From assembly GCA_965140365.1 (NCBI GenBank), contig OZ223196.1: a stretch of 64,000 nucleotides of DNA; one strand, 5' to 3'. The translations under genes and the position numbers were made by a program. The DNA comes from Hydrogenovibrio sp965140365. Its GTDB lineage: Bacteria > Pseudomonadota > Gammaproteobacteria > Thiomicrospirales > Thiomicrospiraceae. Below the pieces are notes generated by a model that was not told the DNA's origin, ran no database searches, and saw nothing but the letters and a program-made list of their open reading frames with translations. Below are positions 22,619-33,882 of the stretch, piece after piece (position 1 is the stretch's first letter; each line of letters begins with the position of its first letter).

Positions 22619-23536
22619 CTAGCCATTATCTACCAACACTGCTTTAATCGCATCACGAGCACGGTCGTCTTTCACTACCACGCCGTATTTCGTCAACACC
22701 TGAATGGCCTCATCATCCAAAACCAGGCGTTTCCACTCTTCATCCAAACGGCCTTCTTCCGACATTCTTACCCAACGGCGATAATGATTTCCCATTCGGG
22801 CACCGATTTTCAACAACGGTTTACGGTTTTCCACATGCGTTTCAAAATGATGACGACTACCAATGGCATAATGAAACACTTCCACCGAATCGCTTTCGGC
22901 GTAATTCAACTTACTCCACAAATGCCAGGCTCGATGATTTCCACCCTTAGCACGTAAAAAACCTTGCAGGTTGACCATCACCTTACCGTGAATCTTACTC
23001 AATTGAACCGACATATTATCCTGTTTTAACTCGGTGCCCTTTCCGTAATCGATTGGAAACAACGTCCGGTAAACTCGCTCATAAAACGGCTTGTTTTCCG
23101 AATGACAATCCAGCTGCATGTCATAGCGCCGACAATGCACGATGGACTTGCTGCGCGTCAACCCGGTTTTCAAATCCTGCCCTTCTTTCGGCAACCAGAA
23201 TTCATCGGCATCATTGGAAATCACCCAATCCGCCTGCATGTCCTCACGGGCAATCAAAGCCATTTCCGTGCGCCAATCACTTTGGCGATAATCGGTAATC
23301 GGGCGTGAAATCACATGCAAATCAAATTCCGATACCAGTGCTTGCAGTTTTTCCAACGTACCGTCTGTTGAGCCGTTATCAACCGCCACGAAACAATCTA
23401 CGCCCTTGGCGGCATGAAAACGAATATTGCTTTCAATGATATCTATTTCGTTTTTGACCATGTACGTCATGGCCAATCGAATCGGTTTTCCTGAGAACTG
23501 ACGCCAGGTAAACAACTTCAAATTTCTAAGGTACAC
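22619..23536 (-). CDS. Family 2-like glycosyltransferase
   Basis: A 305-residue protein with IRLAMTYMVKNEIDIIESNI near the N-terminus, then VDNGSTDGT near residue 53 and SNDADEFWLP near residue 105. These are the nucleotide-sugar and metal-binding (DxD-like) motifs of the GT2/GT92-like Glyco_tranf_2_4 family. The C-terminal part contains HLWSKLNYAESD and EVFHYAIGSRHHFETHV. The start is GTG after TAGGAGAG. It lies between paralogues C and D of the sialyltransferase-like set in the same operon. The transferred sugar cannot be told from the sequence. Confidence 0.8.
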   Translation of the reverse strand: MYLRNLKLFTWRQFSGKPIRLAMTYMVKNEIDIIESNIRFHAAKGVDCFVAVDNGSTDGTLEKLQALVSEFDLHVISRPITDYRQSDWRTEMALIAREDMQADWVISNDADEFWLPKEGQDLKTGLTRSKSIVHCRRYDMQLDCHSENKPFYERVYRTLFPIDYGKGTELKQDNMSVQLSKIHGKVMVNLQGFLRAKGGNHRAWHLWSKLNYAESDSVEVFHYAIGSRHHFETHVENRKPLLKIGARMGNHYRRWVRMSEEGRLDEEWKRLVLDDEAIQVLTKYGVVVKDDRARDAIKAVLVDNG

Positions 23537-23544
23537 TCGCTCTC

Positions 23545-24672
23545 CTAAGTACGCTTTGTTACGCCAAGGCGCTCAACTAATTCCGGCAATTTTTTGGGCG
23601 TTAATCCCAGCTTTTCATAAAAGCCCAAGAACTGATCGAAGTGGCCGGACGATTCCCCCAACTGCATGACCATCACTTGCACGCTCGGGCGAAACAATCG
23701 CGTCGTGAGGATCGTTGTACTCATATCTCCCAGTACAAAACAGTTGGCCGGCAGCGACGGCAGAATGACCTCAAACGGTACATTGGCCGGAATTTCAAAC
23801 ACACCGGGCAACGACAACACGGATAATACGTCATTTCCCAGATCTTTTGGGTGGTATTTTACGGCAATTTGCCAACCATTACTGGAAAGTCTGGTCAACA
23901 AATCCCGCGCCTCCAATTCATAACCGGGCACTTGGCGCATATCATTGGTTTCCGGCAGGGTCAGCACCAACTGGCAGTGTGCAAGACGCGCTTGGTCAAT
24001 AGCAAAGGATTTTAACCAGGCCTGGGTCATTTCCTGCAAGCGTTTATCTTCAAACCAACTGGACTGCAAGAGCTCGGCAACCTTCTCTTTCAATAAAGGT
24101 GTCACCCAATCAGGATAGGCTACAATCATCCCATCAATCCATTTGCTGCCACCGATAGTCGGCGGTGTTTGCCACCAAAAACCGTAAACCAGCTTTTTCA
24201 GCCAATCATCGACCACCCGATCTGAAAAGCGTTTGGACGCCTTACGGCCGACATAGGTGTAAAGCCCTTCATCGAGATAAATACCTTGCGCTTTAACACC
24301 CAATTCTCGAGATTGATGCATGATCCACTGAAATTCCAGATGACGATCGTTACCGACATACACTCGTTCCGGTTTGAAAGCGCCCACTTCCGATTTCAAC
24401 TCCTCAAACAAACGCTTTCGGCTGGCGACTTTATCCCACCCTTTCCCGCTCGGCCGGAAAAACGTTTTCGTATCCACAAAAGGCGAATTTTGCCAGGCCT
24501 GCATGGATTCTCGAAAGAAATCCATCCGGCGGTTATCCGCTTCTTGCGCGACAAAAAAGAGCTTGGCCTCTTCCTCATCACGGCGGGATAACGCCACGGC
24601 AAGAGACACCAATAAGTGCAACGGCGTGGAGACTAGGTAGTAGGCCGTTTTTTTTGTCATATTCGTTGTCAC
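23545..24672 (-). CDS. Sialyltransferase-like glycosyltransferase, paralogue D
   Basis: A 375-residue protein, the longest of the four paralogues. Motifs are YYLVSTPLHLLVSLAVAL, YLDEGLYTYVGRKA (about residue 150), KLVYGFWWQTPPTIGGSKW, VKYHPKDLGND (about 275) and GDMSTTILTTRLF (about 325). The (D/E)(D/E)G, HP and ST motifs are all kept. The start is GTG at 24672, overlapping the stop of the waaC-type gene by four bases (GTGA); an in-frame ATG at 24660 is an alternative. It holds one exact (24016) and one near-exact (24493) CCAGGCCTGG copy, both read Gln-Ala-Trp. Confidence 0.7.
   Translation of the reverse strand: MTTNMTKKTAYYLVSTPLHLLVSLAVALSRRDEEEAKLFFVAQEADNRRMDFFRESMQAWQNSPFVDTKTFFRPSGKGWDKVASRKRLFEELKSEVGAFKPERVYVGNDRHLEFQWIMHQSRELGVKAQGIYLDEGLYTYVGRKASKRFSDRVVDDWLKKLVYGFWWQTPPTIGGSKWIDGMIVAYPDWVTPLLKEKVAELLQSSWFEDKRLQEMTQAWLKSFAIDQARLAHCQLVLTLPETNDMRQVPGYELEARDLLTRLSSNGWQIAVKYHPKDLGNDVLSVLSLPGVFEIPANVPFEVILPSLPANCFVLGDMSTTILTTRLFRPSVQVMVMQLGESSGHFDQFLGFYEKLGLTPKKLPELVERLGVTKRT
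24016..24025. repeat. CCAGGCCTGG palindrome (in paralogue D)
   Basis: Exact copy of the dispersed palindrome, read as Gln-Ala-Trp. A nine-of-ten copy lies at 24493-24502 in the same gene. Confidence 0.85.
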
Positions 24673-25703
24673 CCAGCCCTCTCCAACGCATTTAACACGT
24701 CGTCTGGCCGCAGGTGTTCAAGTGATTGTTCGGCCAGCTCTTCAGACTGAAAACGTTTCAGATACTGATGCGCACAGGGCGAAGCCAAACGGAGAACATT
24801 CGCCCCCAATGCTCCGACCAACTCGGGATCGGTAACCCGGTACAGCACCACCATCGGAGTCTCCAAAGCCGCCGCCACATGCGACAAACCGGTGTCCACC
24901 GACACGATACCGTCCGCAAACTTCAACAGCCGAGCCATGGCATTCAACCCCAGAGACGAATCCGGCACCCAGGCCTGGTCGTTTTTAAGGGATTTCGCCA
25001 ATCGCAAAGCCCGTTCGTGCTCCGCTTCGGTTCCCCAGGGCAACACCACTTTTTGTCCTGAAGCCACCAGTTTTGCAAGCAAGTCTCGCCAATACGCCTC
25101 CGGCCAAAGCTTGGTCTCCCAAGTCGTGCCATGCAAACACACATAATAAGAATTATTTTGAAAGTCCGCCGGCAAACTGTCGGGGCCTTGCCAGTTCGAG
25201 GTATCCAGTCGATACTGAACCGGTGACGCAGAGACATCTTCATACTCCAATGCCGCAGAAAACAGTTGCCGCAACCGCACGATCGCGTGTTGCGCCTTCG
25301 GAACCGAAATTTTTCGTTGATACCCCAAGCTTGCGGGCGGCTCACGCACACTTTGCCAATCCATTCCGACACGCTCACCGCTACGAATTTTGCGCAGGAC
25401 CCAAAGGCTTTTCAATAAGCCTTGTGCGTCCAGTACCACGTCATAATGGGTTTGATTAATCGTTTGAAAAAACATTCGAATTTCTTGGCGGGTAGACCCT
25501 TGCCAGAAGTTTTTGCGCCAACGTCGCAGCGCGATGGGAAAGACTTGATTGACGGCCGGATGCCATTGCGGAATTTCGGCAAAGGCTTCTTCCACCACCC
25601 AGTCGACTTGCAAATCCGGCCAGGCCTGAAGCGCATCACTCAAGGCCGGAAAGGTATGAAAGACATCCCCCATTGAGGACATTTTGATTAACAGTATCCG
25701 CAT
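24669..25703 (-). CDS. waaC: Lipopolysaccharide heptosyltransferase I type (GT9)
   Basis: A 344-residue GT9 enzyme. It begins MRILLIKMSSMGDVFHTFPA, as WaaC proteins do, continues with VDWVVEEAFAEIPQWHPAV, and has KLWPEAYWRDLL and IVSVDTGLSHVAAALETPMVVLY near the C-terminus. WaaC adds the first L-glycero-D-manno-heptose to Kdo of the inner core from ADP-heptose. I chose ATG 25703 over an upstream in-frame start at 25760 because the family begins MRILLIK. It follows hldD, which makes its donor, by 14 bases. An exact CCAGGCCTGG (24969) and a near copy (25620) lie in it. Confidence 0.88.
   Translation of the reverse strand: MRILLIKMSSMGDVFHTFPALSDALQAWPDLQVDWVVEEAFAEIPQWHPAVNQVFPIALRRWRKNFWQGSTRQEIRMFFQTINQTHYDVVLDAQGLLKSLWVLRKIRSGERVGMDWQSVREPPASLGYQRKISVPKAQHAIVRLRQLFSAALEYEDVSASPVQYRLDTSNWQGPDSLPADFQNNSYYVCLHGTTWETKLWPEAYWRDLLAKLVASGQKVVLPWGTEAEHERALRLAKSLKNDQAWVPDSSLGLNAMARLLKFADGIVSVDTGLSHVAAALETPMVVLYRVTDPELVGALGANVLRLASPCAHQYLKRFQSEELAEQSLEHLRPDDVLNALERAG
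24969..24978. repeat. CCAGGCCTGG palindrome (in waaC-type gene)
   Basis: Exact copy, read as Gln-Ala-Trp. A nine-of-ten copy at 25620-25629 in the same gene is also read Gln-Ala-Trp. Confidence 0.85.
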
Positions 25704-25717
25704 TGACTTCGACGCGA

Positions 25718-26686
25718 TTACCGAACAAAATCCAATACACGCGGGTTTTCCGACAACCAAGCCAGATATTTCGCCACACCTTCAGCCACGGAATGGAAAG
25801 GCTTATCGTAACCGGCCATTCTCAAACGGGTATTATCCGCTTGGGTAAAACTCTGGTAAGCCCCTTTCAAATGCTCGGGGAATGGAATGTATTGGATTTC
25901 ACCCTGACCGTGAAACTGGATGACCGCTTCGGCGATGTTCTGAAATGGCTCTGCCGCCGCCGGCCCTAAATTAAAAATGCCCGACTGTTCTGGGTTTTCC
26001 ATAAACCATAGATTCACGTTCACGACATCGTCGATATAAACGAAATCGCGCGTTTGCATACCGGCTTCATAACCATCGTAGGCGCCGAACAATTTCAACG
26101 GTTCTCCGGCCAGTAATTGGTTATGCAACTTGAACGCCACACTGGCCATATCACCTTTATGTTGCTCGCGCGGCCCGTACACATTGAAATAACGGAACCC
26201 GGCGACCTGACTTTCCGCATGCGGCAGCACGCGGCGAACATACTGATCGAACTGAAACTTGGAATAACCGTAAACATTCAGCGGCTTTTCGTATTCACGT
26301 TCTTCGACAAACGTCGGCCCGTCGCCATAAACCGCGGCCGACGACGCATATAGGAAGGGAATTTTGCGATTCAGGCAGTAATTCAGCAAATCTTTGGAAT
26401 ACTCATAATTGTTGTCCATAACATACTTACCATCCCACTCGGTGGTCGCCGAACAGGCCCCTTCATGAAACACACATTCGATATCCGGCAAGCCTTCTTC
26501 GGCAAAAATACGCGACTGAAAGTCTTCTTTATCCAAGTAGTCGGCGATGTCACAATCCGCGATATTGATGAACTTTTTACCGTTCTTCAGGTTGTCCACC
26601 ACCAAAATGTCGCTGCGCCCTTGTGCATTTAAAGCTTTGACAATATTCGAGCCGATAAACCCGGCGCCGCCCGTGACCACAATCAT
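25718..26686 (-). CDS. hldD: ADP-L-glycero-D-manno-heptose 6-epimerase
   Basis: A 322-residue short-chain dehydrogenase/reductase with MIVVTGGAGFIGSNIVKALN, DNLKNGKKFINIADCDIADY, HEGACSATTEWDGKYVMDNNYE-type residues and the catalytic YGYSK. The combination HxGACSxTTE with RYFNVYGPREQHKG is specific for HldD/RfaD. It inverts C6 of ADP-D-glycero-D-manno-heptose to give the donor for heptosyltransferases. It is the first gene of the minus-strand surface-glycan operon and is divergent from the phosphatase-msbA operon across about 100 bases. Confidence 0.96.
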   Translation of the reverse strand: MIVVTGGAGFIGSNIVKALNAQGRSDILVVDNLKNGKKFINIADCDIADYLDKEDFQSRIFAEEGLPDIECVFHEGACSATTEWDGKYVMDNNYEYSKDLLNYCLNRKIPFLYASSAAVYGDGPTFVEEREYEKPLNVYGYSKFQFDQYVRRVLPHAESQVAGFRYFNVYGPREQHKGDMASVAFKLHNQLLAGEPLKLFGAYDGYEAGMQTRDFVYIDDVVNVNLWFMENPEQSGIFNLGPAAAEPFQNIAEAVIQFHGQGEIQYIPFPEHLKGAYQSFTQADNTRLRMAGYDKPFHSVAEGVAKYLAWLSENPRVLDFVR

Positions 26687-26786
26687 GAATCTTTCCTTCT
26701 CAATTCAAATCATGAGAATTCTATCATTAACCCCACGCCAGTTGCGAAAAAAGGTAGAATAGGCGCCAAAAACACAGACGCGACAC

Positions 26787-27449
26787 ATGGAAAAACTGCA
26801 AACAAAATGGGGGCGCTTCAAAGCGCACATCGAAGCATGGCTGGTCGACCACGAAATCCTGCGATTCTTTTATCGCAACTTTCATCGGTTGTCAGAAAAC
26901 GCCTTCCGCAGTAACCACCCGTCACCGGCTTTCATTAAAAAACTGAAGCAAAAACATGGCATCAATACCATTATCAGTTTGCGCCGTGCCGACAAGACGG
27001 GGCAGTACCAACTGGAAAAAGAAGCCTGTGAAAAACATGGCATAACGCTCATCAATCATCCTATGTCATCCAGAAGCTTTCCAGATGTAGACCGCATCCT
27101 CCAAGCCAAAGACATACTGGAAAACGCAAAATACCCGATTTTAATTCATTGCAAATCAGGCGCGGATCGGGCTGGCATGATGAGCGTTTTTTACAAACAT
27201 TTCATTCTTAAACAACCGATCTCGGAAGCCTTGTCCGAACTGAGCATGAAATACGGTCATTTTCGCTGGGCTGACACCGGCAAGCTGGACGTGTTTTTCG
27301 ACACTTTTTTGGCTTATGAAAAAGAAAACCCCGACACCACCTTTATCGAATGGGTCGAAAACCATTATGATAAACCCAAACTGAATCAGGCATTCCACGC
27401 CGCCGGTTGGGCCAACATCGTCGTCAATCGCATTCTAAAAAGAGAGTAA
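26787..27449 (+). CDS. Cysteine-based protein tyrosine/dual-specificity phosphatase-like protein
   Basis: A 220-residue protein with the HCx5R active-site loop as HCKSGADRAG near residue 120. Upstream are FYRNFHRLSENAFRSNHPSP and NTIISLRRADKTGQYQLEKEACEKHGI, as in the DSP/PTP family of bacterial proteins that begin with 'FRS.QP'-type segments. The target may be a protein or an envelope lipid phosphate; related genes in bacteria sit with lipid A and envelope genes. It is the first gene of a plus-strand unit with msbA (one-base gap) and an lpxL-type gene, so a role in lipid A or LPS is inferred. It lacks a clear signal peptide. Confidence 0.78.
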   Translation: MEKLQTKWGRFKAHIEAWLVDHEILRFFYRNFHRLSENAFRSNHPSPAFIKKLKQKHGINTIISLRRADKTGQYQLEKEACEKHGITLINHPMSSRSFPDVDRILQAKDILENAKYPILIHCKSGADRAGMMSVFYKHFILKQPISEALSELSMKYGHFRWADTGKLDVFFDTFLAYEKENPDTTFIEWVENHYDKPKLNQAFHAAGWANIVVNRILKRE

Positions 27450-27450
27450 T

Positions 27451-29190
27451 ATGTTAGACCGACAAACGCTGTCACTCTACGGAAGACTGCTGCGATACAT
27501 TCGCGACTACAAAGCGGCCATATTCATCACCCTGATCACCATTGCCGTGATTGCCGCCATGGAACCGTTGAGTGCTATCATTCTCGGCAACTTGGTCGAT
27601 GAAAGCCTGATTGAAAAAGACCCTAATTCCTTTGTGCTCCTGCCACTGCAATTGGCGGGCGTCTTCATTTTAAAAGGCATCGCCGAATACTTCAGTAAAG
27701 TGATGAGCACTTGGATTGCACAAAAAGCGATTTTGAACATCCGATCCGAACTCTACAGCAAAATGCTCTTCCTGCCCAAGTCACACTATAATGAAACCTC
27801 CACCGGCAGCATGATGTCGAAAATCACCTACGACGTCACCCAAACCGGCAATGCCTTGTCCGAAGCCTGGATCGTCATCACGCGCGACAGTTTGATCATT
27901 CTCGCCTTACTGGCCACTTTAATCTATTACTCCTGGCAGCTAACGCTGGTCATGTTGGTGATTGGTCCAATTGTCGCCTTCTTTATTGACCGGGCCGGCA
28001 AACTGATGCGAACATCGAGTACCGATATGCAGGATGACATGGGCCAACTCACTCACAGCTTGGAGGAAGGCCTGAAAGGCTATCAAGACGTTAAAATTTA
28101 CGGGTCAGAGACCTACGAGCTTAATCGCTTCAAGACGTCGGCCGAATCCCTTCGCCGAAACACCATGAAAGTTACCAAAGTCTCCGCCTTGAACGTGCCG
28201 TTGGTGCAAGTCATCGCCGCCATTGCGTTATCCATTGTGGTTTACGTCGCCGTGCAAATGGTCAACGCGGGTACCATGAGTGCCGGTGACTTAATCACCT
28301 ACGTCACCGCCATGGGCTTGATTTTCGAACCCATCCGCCGCATCACCAACATCAACGCCACCGTCCAGAAAGGGATGGCCGCCGCCAAAAGCATCTTCAC
28401 CATTCTCGATGCGCCAAGCGAAGAAAACAATGGCACTCAAACATTGGGGCAGATTGAAGGGTGCATTCGCTTTGAAAAAGTATCCTTCACCTACCCCGGT
28501 GCCGAGAAACCCACGCTCACCCAACTGGACCTGACGATCCCGGCCCGAAAAACCACTGCATTGGTCGGCCAATCCGGTAGTGGCAAATCCACACTGGCGA
28601 ATTTGATTGCTCGGTTTTACACCGTCACCGACGGCCAAATCACCCTGGATGACATACCGCTCAACACGATTGAGTTAAGCAACCTTCGGCAGAACATTGC
28701 CTTTGTCAGCCAGAATGTGGTTCTGTTTAATGATACAATAGCGGCCAACATCGCCTACGGCCATGATGAGTTTGATGAAACAGCGATTATCGCCGCCGCC
28801 AAAGCCGCTCATGCCTGGGAATTCATTCAAACCCTTCCCGAAGGCCTCTATACGACCATCGGCGACAATGGTGCCTTGCTATCAGGCGGCCAACGCCAGC
28901 GCATTGCCATTGCCAGAGCATTTTTGAAAAACGCCCCCATCCTGATTATGGACGAAGCCACCTCGGCACTGGACAATCAAAGTGAAAAACTGATTCAAGA
29001 CGCGATGAATACACTGCGTAAAAACCGCACCGTCATCATCATCGCTCACCGGCTCAGTACCATTGAAAATGCGGATAAAATCGTCGTACTGCAGGATGGC
29101 ATCTTGCAGGAACAAGGCCATCACGATGAACTAATGGCTTTAAACGCCATTTATTATCAACTGTACACCCAAGGAAATTTAAGTGAGTAA
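27451..29190 (+). CDS. msbA: Lipid A export ABC transporter MsbA
   Basis: A 579-residue half-transporter with a six-segment transmembrane domain (about residues 18-310) and an ATPase domain. Walker A GQSGSGKST lies near residue 373, the signature LSGGQRQRIAIARAF near 476, Walker B ILIMDEATSALD near 498 and the switch His in IIIAHRL. MsbA flips lipid A-core from the inner to the outer face of the inner membrane using ATP. Its neighbours (an lpxL-type acyltransferase overlapping by eight bases, hldD and waaC nearby) support lipid A as the substrate over a drug-exporter role. Confidence 0.93.
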   Translation: MLDRQTLSLYGRLLRYIRDYKAAIFITLITIAVIAAMEPLSAIILGNLVDESLIEKDPNSFVLLPLQLAGVFILKGIAEYFSKVMSTWIAQKAILNIRSELYSKMLFLPKSHYNETSTGSMMSKITYDVTQTGNALSEAWIVITRDSLIILALLATLIYYSWQLTLVMLVIGPIVAFFIDRAGKLMRTSSTDMQDDMGQLTHSLEEGLKGYQDVKIYGSETYELNRFKTSAESLRRNTMKVTKVSALNVPLVQVIAAIALSIVVYVAVQMVNAGTMSAGDLITYVTAMGLIFEPIRRITNINATVQKGMAAAKSIFTILDAPSEENNGTQTLGQIEGCIRFEKVSFTYPGAEKPTLTQLDLTIPARKTTALVGQSGSGKSTLANLIARFYTVTDGQITLDDIPLNTIELSNLRQNIAFVSQNVVLFNDTIAANIAYGHDEFDETAIIAAAKAAHAWEFIQTLPEGLYTTIGDNGALLSGGQRQRIAIARAFLKNAPILIMDEATSALDNQSEKLIQDAMNTLRKNRTVIIIAHRLSTIENADKIVVLQDGILQEQGHHDELMALNAIYYQLYTQGNLSE

Positions 29191-30118
29191 CCCCCGTCCA
29201 GACACCTTTCGGCTAAGCTTTTTGTGCCCAAGGTATTGGGGAATATGGGTGGGTTATGGCTTACTCCGTCTGATAGGGTGGCTCCCCTATCAAACCAAAT
29301 TCACCGTTGGAAAGGCCATTGGCCGCTTACTTTACCGAGTGGCACCGAGTCGCAGACGCCTAGTGCGCAAAAATCTGACCATCGCCTTTCCGGGAAAACA
29401 CGATAATGACCTCGAATCGCTTGTCAAAGATCACTTTGAGTCGCTCGGCATCAGCCTGATCGAAACCAGCATAAACCTATGGGGCGAACACCGTAACACC
29501 TCGCATCACAACCAACCAAACCCGCACTTTCATTTCACCGGTTTGAAAAACCTGGAAAACGCTTCAGGGCAAGGCGTGCTATTAGTGGTGCCACACTTTA
29601 CCACCATCGAAACAACGGGCTTAATGCTCTCAAAAGTCATTCCATTTCGTCCGATTTACCGAAAACACGACAACGCCTTAATGGAATATTTCATCACCAA
29701 AAGCCGCACATTAGTCACGGATGAAGGCGATACCGTCAAACCGCTTATGAATACCGACACGCGCGCCATGATCAAAGCACTCAAAAAAGGCGACGCCATG
29801 ATGATCTTACCGGATCAGCGCTATCGTGCGAAAGGCAAGGTTGACGTCCCCTTCTTCGGAAAAAACGCCCCCAGCAACCCTGGCATTTGTAAACTGGCCA
29901 AGCTTGGTAACGCCAAAGTCTTGCCGGTTTTCACCCGTCGCATCGGCATCGATTATGAAATGACGATTTTACCAGGCCTGGACAATTTTCCCTCTGGAGA
30001 CGATTATCAGGATGTTTTGCGATTGCATGCATTATACGAAGCCGAAATCCGGGAAAATCCCGCCCAATATCTGTGGAGCCACAACCGCTGGAGCTTGAAG
30101 AAAGGAAAGGATTTTTAG
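29183..30118 (+). CDS. LpxL/HtrB family lipid A acyltransferase
   Basis: A 311-residue lysophospholipid acyltransferase-like protein with one N-terminal membrane region (YWGIWVGYGLLRLIGWL), the catalytic HxxxxE as HFTTIE near residue 138, and LPDQRYRAKGKVDVPFFGK. LpxL-type enzymes add a secondary acyl chain to Kdo2-lipid IVA from acyl-ACP. The start is GTG inside the end of msbA. It is the last gene of the operon; its stop is followed after five bases by an inserted inverted-repeat element. Lauroyl and myristoyl types cannot be told apart. An exact CCAGGCCTGG (29972) is read Pro-Gly-Leu-Asp. Confidence 0.88.
   Translation: MSNPRPDTFRLSFLCPRYWGIWVGYGLLRLIGWLPYQTKFTVGKAIGRLLYRVAPSRRRLVRKNLTIAFPGKHDNDLESLVKDHFESLGISLIETSINLWGEHRNTSHHNQPNPHFHFTGLKNLENASGQGVLLVVPHFTTIETTGLMLSKVIPFRPIYRKHDNALMEYFITKSRTLVTDEGDTVKPLMNTDTRAMIKALKKGDAMMILPDQRYRAKGKVDVPFFGKNAPSNPGICKLAKLGNAKVLPVFTRRIGIDYEMTILPGLDNFPSGDDYQDVLRLHALYEAEIRENPAQYLWSHNRWSLKKGKDF
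29972..29981. repeat. CCAGGCCTGG palindrome (in lpxL-type gene)
   Basis: Exact copy, read in the other frame as Pro-Gly-Leu (followed by Asp). Confidence 0.85.
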
Positions 30119-30127
30119 GCTTACTAA

Positions 30128-30390
30128 GGAACCTATGATTGAATCGGTTTGAGTTTCTGCGGGACTTAAAGCCTACCTATTCTAGGCGTGGCTCGCCGAC
30201 CTTAGTCATTCTAAGGTCAAGGGTCACAACAACGAAGAGGTCGGCTTTAAGCCTCGCCCTCAGGGGCTTAGCCAAAATTACCAGCTCAGCGTTGTGAAGT
30301 TTTGTAAGGTCTAGACATTACTTCAACTTCACGCCTTGATCTGGAAAATTTGGCGTTGCCAGAAGCCAAACCGATTCAATCAGAGGTTCC
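30128..30390. mobile_element. MITE-like element with 23-base inverted ends and CTAA duplication
   Basis: The left end 30128-30150 (GGAACCTATGATTGAATCGG...) and the right end 30368-30390 are inverted repeats with 22 of 23 matches. CTAA stands directly outside both ends (30124-30127 and 30391-30394), as a target duplication of the four-base kind made by IS5-group transposases. There is no open reading frame of note inside, so it is non-autonomous. The interior is highly structured, with GACCTTAG/CTAAGGTC near 30199-30219 and GTGAAGTT/AACTTCAC near 30295-30335. The parent transposase is not in the window. Confidence 0.8.
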
Positions 30391-30453
30391 CTAAAAACAC
30401 GTAAGCCGACAGGAATACATCAGACGCGCTGATATTTAACCATTGAAAAATGC

Positions 30454-30459
30454 TATAAT
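30454..30459 (+). promoter_or_regulatory. Candidate -10 box for ppc
   Basis: TATAAT lies 43 bases before the ppc start codon. I see no good -35 at 16-18 bases (CTGATA at 19 bases is the best), so the promoter is only suggested. It lies just beyond the right end of the inserted element. Confidence 0.35.
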
Positions 30460-30501
30460 ATCATCAATATTTTTAGAATTTTAATCATAAACGGAAAGAA
30501 T

Positions 30502-33291
<2,790 letters not shown>

Positions 33292-33415
33292 CCCGGGTTT
33301 CAAATCAAGCACAGTGTTCTGCGCAATCAGCGCAAAGCGCATGCTTGACTAAACAACTTTTACCAAAATCGGTTATAATACCGAGCTAGCTGATTTATTG
33401 ACAGGAAGGGTAAGC

Positions 33416-33805
33416 ATGCAAATCACCTTGCTAAAATCCAAACTCCATCGGGTTACCACCACGCATTCGGAACTGGACTACGAAGGTTCCTGCGCGATTG
33501 ACGGCCACTTTTTGGAAGTGGCAGGGATTCGAGAATACGAACAGATTCAGATCTATAACGTCAACAACGGAAACCGTTTTACGACTTACGCCATTCGCGC
33601 GGAAGATGGCAGCGGAATCATTTCCGTCAATGGCGCGGCGGCGCATAAAGCCTCGCCGGGCGATTTGCTGATTATTGCAACCTACGCCACCATGGAAGAA
33701 AAAGACGCCGATGAACATAAACCGATCATGGTGTATTTCGACCAGGATAACCAGATTACGCATACTCGGAACACCATTCCGGTTCAAATGCAGCAACTGG
33801 CATAA
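33416..33805 (+). CDS. panD: Aspartate 1-decarboxylase
   Basis: A 129-residue pyruvoyl enzyme that makes beta-alanine for pantothenate. It begins MQITLLKSKLHRVTTT and keeps the self-cleavage Gly-Ser in YEGSCAID, where Ser becomes the pyruvoyl group, followed by YNVNNGNRFTTYAI and GAAAHKASPGDLLII. I chose the ATG at 33416 with GGAAGGG eight bases upstream rather than an in-frame TTG at 33398. It lies on the opposite strand to panB-panC, about 2 kb away. TATAAT at 33374-33379 could be its -10; a TTGACT at 33345 is too far away (23 bases) to be a normal -35. Confidence 0.96.
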   Translation: MQITLLKSKLHRVTTTHSELDYEGSCAIDGHFLEVAGIREYEQIQIYNVNNGNRFTTYAIRAEDGSGIISVNGAAAHKASPGDLLIIATYATMEEKDADEHKPIMVYFDQDNQITHTRNTIPVQMQQLA

Positions 33806-33839
33806 AAAGCGTTAACCGCCAAAATCTTACCATCATCAA

Positions 33840-33863
33840 TAGCCCTCACCGGGCTATTTTTTT
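33840..33863 (+). terminator. Terminator after panD
   Basis: AGCCC and GGGCT form a stem with a five-base loop (TCACC), followed by ATTTTTTTA. It lies 35 bases after panD and 20 bases before the end of the convergent pomB-type gene. Confidence 0.85.
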
Positions 33864-33882
33864 ATCCACACAAAAACCCACT

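Noticed and set aside
33345..33379. TTGACT and TATAAT as a panD promoter
   Set aside because: The spacing of 23 bases is too long for a normal sigma-70 promoter; only the -10 may be real.
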